From UBA1425 sp051881715 (GTDB lineage Bacteria; Bacillota; Clostridia; Oscillospirales; Acutalibacteraceae), in the NCBI GenBank assembly GCA_051881715.1, contig JBJEQK010000056.1, positions 1-14,820 of the forward strand: DNA of 14,820 nt, given 5' to 3'. The stretch's first letter is position 1. Each line of letters starts with the position of its first letter. Under the pieces are notes generated by a model. The model saw only the letters and a list, made by a program, of their open reading frames with translations, ran no database searches and had not been told where the DNA came from. The translations under genes were made by a program, and so were the position numbers. Below are positions 6,068-13,388 of the stretch, in pieces.

Positions 6068-8458
6068 ATGAACAAACACTTTCTCTCGCTGGAACTGGAC
6101 AAGGTGCTCTTGCGTCTGGCCGAGTTTACGGCGTGTGCCGACGCACGGGAGCTTGCCATGCAGCTGCGACCCGAATCGGATCCGGCGCTGGCGCAGGCGC
6201 TGATGAACCAGACACGGGACGCCCATATGCTGCTGGCACGGTTCGGCGGTCCGTCCTTCGGCGGACTGCGCAACGTAAACAACGCCCTGCGCCGTGCACA
6301 GGCAGGCAGTGTGCTCAATATGCGCGAACTGCTGGACATCGCCTCGGTACTGCGTACCATTCGGGGGCTTTCGGGGTGGCGGGATGCCAATGCCGGCGTG
6401 GAAACCGTTCTGGACACGCTGTTCGGTGCGCTGACGCCCAATAAATACTTGGAGGACGCCATCTTCGGCGCCATTCTGTCCGAGGAAGAGATGGCAGACA
6501 ATGCGTCCTCTGAGCTTGCCTCCATCCGCCGCAAAATTCGGGCGCAGGAGTCCAAGATCCGTGAACAGCTGGAAAAGATGACCCGCTCCAGCGCCTATTC
6601 CAAATATTTGCAGGAAAATATCATCACCATGCGCAACGGGCGCTATGTGGTGCCCGTCAAGAGCGAGCACCGCGCAGAGGTGCCCGGACTTGTCCACGAC
6701 ACGTCCTCCAGCGGCGCAACGGTGTTTATCGAACCCATGGCTGTGGTTTCCGCCAACAACGAGATCAAGGTTTTGCAAAGTGCGGAGCGGGACGAGATCG
6801 ACCGCATCCTTTTGGAACTGTCCGTTACGGCGGGCGGCTTCTGTGAGAGCATCGAAAACAGCTATGCCTGTGCGGTGGAGCTGAATGTGATCTTCGCCAA
6901 GGCACAGCTGGCATACAGTATGAAGGCGACGGTGCCGCAGATCAACGACAAGGGCGTTGTGGACTTGCGTGCGGCACGGCATCCGCTCATTGACCCGAAA
7001 AAGGTGGTTCCCGTGGATATCCGGCTGGGCGAAGAATTTACGACCTTGGTCATCACGGGACCCAATACAGGCGGCAAAACGGTCTCCATCAAAACGCTGG
7101 GTCTGCTTTCCCTGATGGCCATGTGCGGTCTGATGCTCCCCGTGCGGGATCAAAGCCGTGTCTCCACCTTCCGCGAAGTGCTGGCGGATATTGGCGACGA
7201 GCAGTCCATTGAGCAGTCCCTGTCCACCTTTTCCGCACACATGACGAATATCATCGACATTTTGGAGCGCACGGATGAGCGCAGTTTGGTGCTCATTGAC
7301 GAGCTGGGCGCCGGTACCGACCCGGTGGAGGGTGCGGCGCTGGCGATGGCGGTGCTGGAAAATCTGGCGTCCAAGGGCGCACGCATTGCGGCGACCACCC
7401 ACTATGCGGAATTGAAGGCCTACGCTTTGCAGACGCCGGGTGTGGAAAACGGCTGCTGCGAATTTGATGTGCGCACCCTGCGTCCCACCTACCGCCTGTT
7501 GATCGGCGTACCGGGACGCTCCAACGCATTTGCCATTTCCGAACGTCTCGGGATGCGCAAGGAGGTTGTGGATCGGGCACGGGAGCTGGTGGATGATGCC
7601 AACATTCGATTTGAGGATGTGGTGGACAAATTGGAACTCAGCCGCCTGAACATGGAAAAGGAGCGGGAAAATGCCGAGGCGATCTCCCGGGATGCGGATG
7701 CCGCCCTGCGGGAAGCCCAGCGGATCCGGGAGGAAGCGCTGGCACTGCGGCAAAAGGAACTGGACAATGCCAAGTCTCAGGCACTGCGCATCACCGAGCA
7801 GGCGCGCAGAGAGGCGAATGCATTGCTGATGGAGCTGGAAAAGCTGCGCAAGGAGCGGGACAAGGCGCAGGATGCCGCCGAGCTTGCCCGCCGGGCACGG
7901 CGCACTGTCCGCAGGGGTATCGACGCCATAGATGCGGCGGCGGACCCGGTGGTCAGTCTCTGCGATCCCGACGAGCCGTACACACTGCCCAGAGCCTTGC
8001 AGGTGGGGGACGATGTGCTGATCGCTTCCCTCGGCAAGCAGGCGAAGGTGCTGTCCTTGCCGGATAAAAACGGCAATGTGGAGGTCATGGCAGGCACCGC
8101 CAAGATGCGCATTAAGCTTTCGGAACTGCGGCTTGTGACCGAACAGCCGAAGCAGGACAAGAAGGGCGGACGCAGAGTGCCTGTCGGGACAGGCGACCGA
8201 CCGCTGAACCTTGCGGCGGAGACCCGCCTTGATCTGCGGGGGATGCTGGTGGACGACTGCCTGATCGAGCTGGATCGTTTTATTGACCATGCCTTGCGCT
8301 CCGGCGTGACGGACTTCACCGTGGTGCATGGTAAGGGCACCGGTGCCCTGCGCACAGCGGTGCGGCAGTATTTGAAAAGATCTCCCTACGTCAAGACAAG
8401 CCGACCCGGTATGTACGGCGAGGGAGAGGACGGCGTAACCATCGTCACATTGAAATAA
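6068..8458 (+). CDS. mutS2: Endonuclease MutS2 (Smr-domain MutS homologue)
   Basis: A 796-residue protein. MutS2 lacks the mismatch-recognition domain of MutS; family members act in suppressing recombination or, in Bacillus, in rescuing collided ribosomes. Here the core/clamp region (about 1-300) is followed by an ABC-type ATPase with Walker A GPNTGGKT (331-338) and Walker B ending in IDE (Asp411, Glu412). A long charged coiled coil covers about 515-620, and a C-terminal Smr domain has LDLRG (721-725) and HGKGTG (754-759). The start at 6068 is preferred over an in-frame ATG at 6029 because AAGGG lies eight bases upstream and the family N-terminus (LELDKVLLRLAEF) follows directly; 6029 lies inside recO. 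Confidence 0.96.
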   Translation: MNKHFLSLELDKVLLRLAEFTACADARELAMQLRPESDPALAQALMNQTRDAHMLLARFGGPSFGGLRNVNNALRRAQAGSVLNMRELLDIASVLRTIRGLSGWRDANAGVETVLDTLFGALTPNKYLEDAIFGAILSEEEMADNASSELASIRRKIRAQESKIREQLEKMTRSSAYSKYLQENIITMRNGRYVVPVKSEHRAEVPGLVHDTSSSGATVFIEPMAVVSANNEIKVLQSAERDEIDRILLELSVTAGGFCESIENSYACAVELNVIFAKAQLAYSMKATVPQINDKGVVDLRAARHPLIDPKKVVPVDIRLGEEFTTLVITGPNTGGKTVSIKTLGLLSLMAMCGLMLPVRDQSRVSTFREVLADIGDEQSIEQSLSTFSAHMTNIIDILERTDERSLVLIDELGAGTDPVEGAALAMAVLENLASKGARIAATTHYAELKAYALQTPGVENGCCEFDVRTLRPTYRLLIGVPGRSNAFAISERLGMRKEVVDRARELVDDANIRFEDVVDKLELSRLNMEKERENAEAISRDADAALREAQRIREEALALRQKELDNAKSQALRITEQARREANALLMELEKLRKERDKAQDAAELARRARRTVRRGIDAIDAAADPVVSLCDPDEPYTLPRALQVGDDVLIASLGKQAKVLSLPDKNGNVEVMAGTAKMRIKLSELRLVTEQPKQDKKGGRRVPVGTGDRPLNLAAETRLDLRGMLVDDCLIELDRFIDHALRSGVTDFTVVHGKGTGALRTAVRQYLKRSPYVKTSRPGMYGEGEDGVTIVTLK

Positions 8459-8474
8459 GGAAAGGAAACCGATT

Positions 8475-8747
8475 ATGAAAAAAGCAATTATCACCGTTGT
8501 CGGCAAGGACACCGTTGGCATCATCGCCGCCATTTGTACATATTTGGCGGAGAATAAGGTCAACATTCTCGATATCTCCCAGACCATCGTGGACGGCTAT
8601 TTCAACATGATGATGGTCGTGGATATCAGCGGCTTCTCCAAGCAGTTCTCCGACATGGCGGATGAGCTGAGCGCTGTCGGTGAGGACAGGGGCGTGGTCG
8701 TCCACTGCCAGAGCGAAGAGATCTTTGAAAAGATGCACCGCATCTGA
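8475..8747 (+). CDS. ACT domain-containing protein (UPF0237 family)
   Basis: A 90-residue protein made of one ACT domain: KKAIITVVGKDTVGIIAAICTYL at the N-terminus, then the NILDISQTIVDGYFNMMMVVDIS strands. ACT domains usually bind small ligands, often amino acids, and act as regulatory modules. The spacing is 16 bases from mutS2 and 11 bases to the next gene, with an AAAGGA ribosome binding site before the ATG. The family is commonly encoded directly upstream of a UPF0210 gene, as here, so the two probably work together. Ligand and role are unknown. It resembles the first ACT unit of the GcvR type, but nothing here ties it to glycine cleavage. Confidence 0.9.
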   Translation: MKKAIITVVGKDTVGIIAAICTYLAENKVNILDISQTIVDGYFNMMMVVDISGFSKQFSDMADELSAVGEDRGVVVHCQSEEIFEKMHRI

Positions 8748-8758
8748 GGGGGAACAGT

Positions 8759-10123
8759 ATGATCGACCATAGAGAAGTACTCGAAACCAACGACATGATC
8801 CGCAAGGAAAATCTGGATGTGCGGACGATCACCTTGGGCATCAGCCTTTTGGACTGCTGTGACAGTGACCTTGCGAAGCTGAACGAAAACATCTACAACA
8901 AGCTGATCTCCTATGCCGGAAACTTGGTTGCAGTGGGGGAGAACATCGAAAAGATGTACGGCATCCCCATCGTCAACAAGCGCATTTCCGTCACGCCCAT
9001 CGCCATGGTAGGCGGCTGTGCCTGCAAGACGCCGGAGGACTTTGTGACCATCGCCCAAACCTTGGACAGAGCGGCGCAAACGCTGGGCATCAACTTTATC
9101 GGCGGCTATTCCGCCGTCATTTCCAAGGGCATGACCACCGCCGACCGTAATTTGATGCTCTCCATCCCCGAGGCACTGGCGGTGACGGAACGTGTATGCA
9201 GCTCCGTCAATATCGGCTCGACCAAAACGGGCATCGACATGGACGGCGTGAAGCTGATGGGCGAGATCGTCAAAAAGACGGCGCAGCGCACCGCCGACAG
9301 GGATTCCCTCGGCTGTGCGAAGCTGGTGGTGCTGTGCAATGCGCCCGACGACAACCCCTTCATGGCAGGCGCATTCCACGGCGTGTCCGAGGGGGACGCC
9401 GTGGTGAACGTGGGCGTCAGCGGCCCCGGCGTCGTCAAGACGGCGCTGGAAAAGATCAAGGGCGAGAGCTTTGAAGTGCTGTGCGAGACCATCAAAAAGA
9501 CGGCGTTCAAGGTCACCCGTGTGGGTCAGCTGGTTGCCCGTGAAGCGGCGAAACAGCTGGGCGTGCCCTTTGGCATTGTGGATCTTTCCCTTGCGCCCAC
9601 CCCGGCGATCGGGGACAGTGTGGCGGAGATTTTGATGGAAATGGGTCTGGAATCCGTCGGCGGTCCCGGAACCACGGCGGCGCTGGCGCTGCTCAACGAT
9701 CAGGTGAAAAAGGGCGGTGTGATGGCATCCTCTTATGTGGGCGGTCTGAGCGGTGCGTTTATCCCCGTCAGCGAGGATCAGGGCATGATCGACGCGGTGC
9801 GGTGCGGCGCCCTGTCCATTGAAAAGCTGGAAGCCATGACCTGCGTGTGTTCGGTGGGTCTTGACATGATCGCCATTCCCGGCGACACCGAGGCGACCAC
9901 CATTTCCGGCATCATCGCAGACGAAGCCGCCATCGGCATGATCAACGCCAAGACCACCGCCGTGCGTATTATCCCCGTCATCGGCAAGGGTGTAGGCGAA
10001 ACGGTGGAGTTCGGCGGATTGCTGGGTTACGCACCCATCATGCCCGTGCGCAACGTCTCCTGCGCCGATTTCATCCACCGCGGCGGCAGGATCCCTGCAC
10101 CCATCCACAGCTTCAAAAACTGA
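8759..10123 (+). CDS. UPF0210 / DUF711 (PFL family) protein
   Basis: A 454-residue protein of the UPF0210 family, whose members have a fold related to pyruvate formate-lyase but no proven activity. Recognisable family features include MIDHREVLETNDMI and DVRTITLGISLLDC near the start, KRISVTPIA, GINFIGGYSAVISKG, SSVNIGSTKTGIDMD, and the Gly-rich C-terminal stretch FGGLLGYAPIMPV. Length is the family norm. No glycyl-radical motif of the RVxGY type is seen at the C-terminus, so radical chemistry should not be assumed. It begins with GAGGGGGA seven bases or less upstream, directly after its ACT-domain partner, and ends ten bases before the cluster terminator. Identity is firm; function is open. 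Confidence 0.93.
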   Translation: MIDHREVLETNDMIRKENLDVRTITLGISLLDCCDSDLAKLNENIYNKLISYAGNLVAVGENIEKMYGIPIVNKRISVTPIAMVGGCACKTPEDFVTIAQTLDRAAQTLGINFIGGYSAVISKGMTTADRNLMLSIPEALAVTERVCSSVNIGSTKTGIDMDGVKLMGEIVKKTAQRTADRDSLGCAKLVVLCNAPDDNPFMAGAFHGVSEGDAVVNVGVSGPGVVKTALEKIKGESFEVLCETIKKTAFKVTRVGQLVAREAAKQLGVPFGIVDLSLAPTPAIGDSVAEILMEMGLESVGGPGTTAALALLNDQVKKGGVMASSYVGGLSGAFIPVSEDQGMIDAVRCGALSIEKLEAMTCVCSVGLDMIAIPGDTEATTISGIIADEAAIGMINAKTTAVRIIPVIGKGVGETVEFGGLLGYAPIMPVRNVSCADFIHRGGRIPAPIHSFKN

Positions 10124-10133
10124 GAAAGACAGA

Positions 10134-10180
10134 AAAAACAGATGGATCACGATGCACTTGTGACCCATCTGTTTTTCTTT
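10134..10180. terminator. Bidirectional intrinsic terminator between convergent genes
   Basis: AAAAACAGATGG (10134-10145) pairs with CCATCTGTTTTT (10165-10176). After one A-C mismatch, TCAC (10147-10150) pairs with GTGA (10160-10163), leaving a nine-base loop. A T run follows on the plus strand (TTTTTCTTT) and on the minus strand the A run at 10133-10138 reads as Ts, so both directions are served. It closes the plus-strand cluster after UPF0210 and overlaps the last codons of the convergent DHHW gene. Confidence 0.9.
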
Positions 10181-11279
10181 ACATGGAGATATTGTTGTTG
10201 AAAATGGTGGTGCTGTACAGCAGCAGCACGTCCTGCGATTGAAAATCCACGAAGCTGCCGAGTAACGCACTGCGGATATACCGCAGATCCACCAGCGTGA
10301 TCTTGCTGTAGCCCGAGACCAAAAGGGGCGCAAGACTGCTGCCGAAGGAGTCGCGGAAAAGGATCAGTTCTCTGTCGCTGTCCGCATTCGGATTTTCTAC
10401 GGTGATCAGCGGATTTGTACCCATCAGGAACAGTTCGTAGGGATCCTTGCCGGCGGCTTTCTCTCGGTCGTACAGCACGCCGGGCTTCGCTTGACCGGCG
10501 TCGTAGTCCGTCACCGTGCAGCCGTCGAGGATATCGCTCGTCAGGTAGCGGATGGTGTCGGGCTTGCACGGCAGTGCCGACTGCCCCACATAAACGCCGT
10601 AGAACGGGATGTCCAGCGTGTTTTGCGTGTACTGCGCGGAAATGCGCACACCCAATCCGGCGGCGAGGGTTTGCGCCGTGGGCAGGAGCGTTTCCTGTTT
10701 CCAGTGCGGGTCGGTCTTGTAGTAATTCTCCGCCGACAGGGTACCGAAGATGTCGATATACGCCGCAAAATCCAAATCCCTTTGCACCTTTTGCACAAGG
10801 GCGTCGTAGTCCATGGCGGGATATCCCATCTTGGGTGCGAGAAAATAGTTCTTGTCGGGAACAACGGAAAGGTAGATCTTGCAGTCGCTGTCCCGCAGAT
10901 ACGCTTCGTAAACCTCCCGCAGTTTCTGCGTGGAAAGGGAAACTTTTTTATCACTCATGGGGTATTCCAGCTTGCACAGATGCCCGTCCGCCGTGTACAG
11001 CCCGTGGTCATCCTTTTGCCGGAAAAGATACCGTGCGCTCACCGCTTTCAGCGTGCGCATTTGCTCCCGCAGGGGAAACTGGTCGAGGCTGTACTGCTCA
11101 AATTTATCCATGAATCGACCGCTGGCCAAAGCTTCGGTGTCGAAAGCGGGCATTTGAGCAAGTGCACGGCGTTCCGCATCGGAATAGTCGCCCGGTGTGC
11201 GGAAAAGAAATGCGACAAAAAAGCCGAAGATCACAAGGGACGCCAAAGAGAGCAGGGCAATGCTTTGCGTTTTTTTCAC
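10179..11279 (-). CDS. DHHW family protein (SGNH-like, AlgX/AlgJ-related)
   Basis: A 366-residue protein with one N-terminal membrane segment (about 7-26) and an extracellular domain. The family is named for a DHHW motif; here it is TDPHW (189-193), so the first His is Pro. A serine block RDSFGSS (309-315, Ser311) fits the SGNH hydrolase-like fold, and FPLRE (68-72) is also typical. Such proteins sit beside MBOAT acyltransferases and are thought to complete O-acetyl transfer to a surface polymer outside the cell. The start is GTG, supported by AAGGAGG seven bases upstream. The MBOAT stop lies 12 bases before it, so the two form an operon. The partner polymer is unknown. The 3' end overlaps the shared terminator. 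Confidence 0.87.
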   Translation of the reverse strand: MKKTQSIALLSLASLVIFGFFVAFLFRTPGDYSDAERRALAQMPAFDTEALASGRFMDKFEQYSLDQFPLREQMRTLKAVSARYLFRQKDDHGLYTADGHLCKLEYPMSDKKVSLSTQKLREVYEAYLRDSDCKIYLSVVPDKNYFLAPKMGYPAMDYDALVQKVQRDLDFAAYIDIFGTLSAENYYKTDPHWKQETLLPTAQTLAAGLGVRISAQYTQNTLDIPFYGVYVGQSALPCKPDTIRYLTSDILDGCTVTDYDAGQAKPGVLYDREKAAGKDPYELFLMGTNPLITVENPNADSDRELILFRDSFGSSLAPLLVSGYSKITLVDLRYIRSALLGSFVDFQSQDVLLLYSTTIFNNNISM

Positions 11280-11291
11280 AGCCGCACCTCC

Positions 11292-12692
11292 TTAAAAGCG
11301 GAAATAGAGGAACGGATTAAACGACCCGTCCACAAGATAGGCGGTAACGACCAACAGCAGCGCCGTCAGGGCGATGGGCTCCAGGACGGAGAGCACCCTG
11401 CCGCCGTGTTGGGATTCGGACAGCTTTGCGGCAAGCATTTTCGGCACAGGCGTGGCGCCGAGGATGGCGAGCAGCAGAATAACGCCGTTGGAGCGCAGGG
11501 CATACAACGCTTCGGTGGAGACGAGGGGCAGTCGCCCGAAGGAGAACAGCCCGAGAATATCCTGCCCTGCCTGTGCAAGGTCGGCGGCATTAAAGAGGAC
11601 GAAACCGAGCAGTACCGCGAACAGGACATAAACGTGTCCCAGCGCCTTGTGCTTGTCCAATACTTTCTTGAATCCCAGCTTTTCGATCACCAAAAGCACG
11701 GCGAAATACAGTCCCCACAGCACGAAATTCCATGCGGCGCCGTGCCAAAGACCGGTCAGCATCCACACGATGAGGATGTTCAAAAGCTGTCGTGCGATGC
11801 CCCGCCGATTGCCGCCCAGAGGGATGTACACATAGTCCCGGAACCAGCTGCCCAGGGAGATGTGCCAGCGCCGCCAAAACTCCGTAATACTGCGGGAGAT
11901 GTAGGGGTAGTTGAAGTTTTCGGGGAATCGGAAGCCGAACAGCTTCCCCAGACCGATGGCCATGTCGCTGTAGCCGGAGAAGTCGAAGTAGACCTGCATC
12001 ATGAAGCACACGGCGTACAGCCAGTAGAACAGCACACTGCCGTCCGTGCTCATGCGAAAATCCGTGCACACTTCCCCCAGTACATTGGCGAGCAGCACTT
12101 TTTTGCCCAGTCCCAGCAGGAAGCGGCGCAAACCGACTGCGGCGCCCTCAAGGGAGTGCCTGCGGTTTTGCAGCTGGTCTGCCACATCGGCATAGCGCAC
12201 GATGGGACCGGCGATCAGCTGGGGAAACAGGGAAACATAGGCGGCGAAGGCGATCAGATTTTTCTGTGCCGGCACACTGCCGCGATAGACGTCGATGGTG
12301 TAGCTGAGGATCTGGAACACATAGAAGCTGATGCCGATGGGCAGTGCGATATGCAGGAGCGGGATAGACAGGGAGAAAGCGGCGTTCAGGTTGGCAATGA
12401 AAAAGTCGGTGTACTTGAAGTAGCACAGAAGCCCCAAGTCGAGCAGTACCGACAGCCACAGAAAAACTTTCCCGAGTGTCCTGCCGCGGAACTTTTCGAT
12501 GGGGAAGCCCAAGAGCCAGCCTAAGAATATGGTCGCCGCAAAGAGAAAAACCAGCCGTTTTTCCCCCCATGCATAGAACACCATGCTGGTGAGAAGCAGG
12601 ACAGCGTTTTTGCATTTTCGGGGTGCGATGGCGTATAGCAGAACCGTGAGGGGCAAAAAGAAATAGAGAAACGGGATGCCGGAAAACAGCAA
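11292..12692 (-). CDS. MBOAT family O-acyltransferase (AlgI/DltB-like)
   Basis: A polytopic membrane acyltransferase of about 466 residues that passes acyl groups, usually acetyl, across the membrane to an extracellular acceptor. Family landmarks are ISFYVFQILSYTIDVYRG, FPQLIAGPI, YFDFSGYSDMAIGLG, EFWRRWHISL (His277) and GLWHGAAWN (His317, the expected catalytic His). I chose a TTG start at 12692 because GGAGG lies eight bases upstream and the protein then begins LFSGIPFLYFFLPL, as family members do; the in-frame GTG at 12701 overlaps that ribosome binding site. It is the first gene of an operon with the DHHW gene, 12 bases apart. Upstream lies a terminator-like hairpin and no clear promoter, so it may depend on read-through from the lipoprotein gene. 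Confidence 0.9.
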   Translation of the reverse strand: MLFSGIPFLYFFLPLTVLLYAIAPRKCKNAVLLLTSMVFYAWGEKRLVFLFAATIFLGWLLGFPIEKFRGRTLGKVFLWLSVLLDLGLLCYFKYTDFFIANLNAAFSLSIPLLHIALPIGISFYVFQILSYTIDVYRGSVPAQKNLIAFAAYVSLFPQLIAGPIVRYADVADQLQNRRHSLEGAAVGLRRFLLGLGKKVLLANVLGEVCTDFRMSTDGSVLFYWLYAVCFMMQVYFDFSGYSDMAIGLGKLFGFRFPENFNYPYISRSITEFWRRWHISLGSWFRDYVYIPLGGNRRGIARQLLNILIVWMLTGLWHGAAWNFVLWGLYFAVLLVIEKLGFKKVLDKHKALGHVYVLFAVLLGFVLFNAADLAQAGQDILGLFSFGRLPLVSTEALYALRSNGVILLLAILGATPVPKMLAAKLSESQHGGRVLSVLEPIALTALLLVVTAYLVDGSFNPFLYFRF

Positions 12693-12716
12693 AAACGTCA
12701 CCTCCCATCAGACAGG

Positions 12717-12750
12717 AAAAGCGGGTGTGGTATTCTTGTGCCACACCCGC
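12717..12750 (-). terminator. Terminator or attenuator hairpin between lipoprotein and MBOAT genes
   Basis: GCGGGTGTGG (12721-12730) and CCACACCCGC (12741-12750) are a perfect 10-bp, GC-rich inverted repeat around a ten-base loop. In the minus direction the stem is followed by TTTTCC, a short T tract. It lies 15 bases past the lipoprotein stop and 28 bases before the MBOAT start. The weak T tract suggests partial termination, which would lower MBOAT-DHHW expression relative to the lipoprotein. Confidence 0.7.
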
Positions 12751-12765
12751 CGTAAAACGTGCGAA

Positions 12766-13284
12766 TCAGTTTGCGAAAGAGGCAGGCGCCATGAGGAAGA
12801 AAACGGTGTTGCCCACCGCCTCACACAGCATTTCGTCCGCTTCCGTGCAGATATTCCAGCGAAGATCCGCATTGGCACGCAGCGTGTCCATAAAGGCGTT
12901 CACATCGCCGTCCACCTTGAAGATGTAGCCGACAAAGGGGATGGAGCCGATCATGGGCGCAAACTGGGCGCCCTCGGAAAAGCCGGTGATCTCCGTGTTG
13001 CCGAAACCGCTCAGCAGACCCTCCTCCACGGGCAGTACGCCGCACATATAGGGGATGGCTTCGTTGGTGATGACGTCGTTGGCCAGCGCCTCGGCGGACT
13101 TGTCGGCGGCATATTTCTCTTGAAAATCAGCCCAAAGCATCTGTACGGGGGAAGCATCGAACGCCGCATTCCCGGCGGCAGCGGACTGCGCCTGCTCGGT
13201 GGTTGCAGGCTCTGTATCTTTGCCGCAGGCGGCGAAAGACGTGACGAGCAAAAGCGCTGTCAGGAGTGCAAAAATCTTTTTCAT
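12766..13284 (-). CDS. Secreted lipoprotein, possibly DUF4358 family
   Basis: A 172-residue lipoprotein: MKKIFALLTALLLVTSFAAC gives the signal peptide and lipobox with Cys20, followed by a low-complexity Thr/Ala/Glu linker (21-42) and a small globular domain. The start at 13284 is preferred over an upstream in-frame ATG at 13392, because GGAGG sits five bases before it, the signal peptide begins there, and the upstream part would run through the promoter. The C-terminal pattern (GYIFKVDGDVNAFMDTLRANADLRW then EADEMLCEAVGNTVFFLMAP) is like DUF4358, a family of unknown function seen near MBOAT/DHHW genes in Clostridia; this match is by eye and moderate. It is followed by a hairpin and the MBOAT gene. 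Confidence 0.75.
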   Translation of the reverse strand: MKKIFALLTALLLVTSFAACGKDTEPATTEQAQSAAAGNAAFDASPVQMLWADFQEKYAADKSAEALANDVITNEAIPYMCGVLPVEEGLLSGFGNTEITGFSEGAQFAPMIGSIPFVGYIFKVDGDVNAFMDTLRANADLRWNICTEADEMLCEAVGNTVFFLMAPASFAN

Positions 13285-13332
13285 GGGAACCTCCATACTG
13301 TCTGTTTTGATCTGTACCGCAGGTACGGTTCT

Positions 13333-13361
13333 ATCATACCGAGAAACTCGGATTTTGTCAA
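13333..13361 (-). promoter_or_regulatory. Sigma-A-type promoter with embedded palindrome, lipoprotein gene
   Basis: On the minus strand the -35 box is a perfect TTGACA (13361-13356) and the -10 box is TATGAT (13338-13333), 17 bases apart. The spacer contains the palindrome CCGAGAAACTCGG (13339-13351), two perfect 5-bp arms around AAA, a plausible repressor site. A second dyad, GTACC/GGTAC around GCA (13314-13326), lies right at the predicted transcript start near 13326. The promoter elements are clear; regulation is inferred. Confidence 0.8.
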
Positions 13362-13388
13362 GAGAGAAAAAACATTGGCAAAAATGGC

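Noticed and set aside
6005..8587. An 860-codon open frame on the minus strand opposite mutS2
   Set aside because: It has no recognisable domain, is rich in His, Gln and Arg, and mirrors the codon bias of mutS2. It lacks a plausible ribosome binding site and promoter.
8597..10333. A 578-codon minus-strand frame opposite the ACT/UPF0210 genes
   Set aside because: It crosses the strong terminator and two conserved genes, and its composition is that of an antisense shadow.
10491..12524. A 677-codon plus-strand frame across DHHW and MBOAT
   Set aside because: Antisense shadow of two well recognised minus-strand genes; no domain or start signal.
13367..13386. Possible terminator after the rubrerythrin gene (CATT/AATG plus six Ts on the minus strand)
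   Set aside because: The stem is only four AT-rich pairs; the T tract is real but the hairpin is too weak to call.
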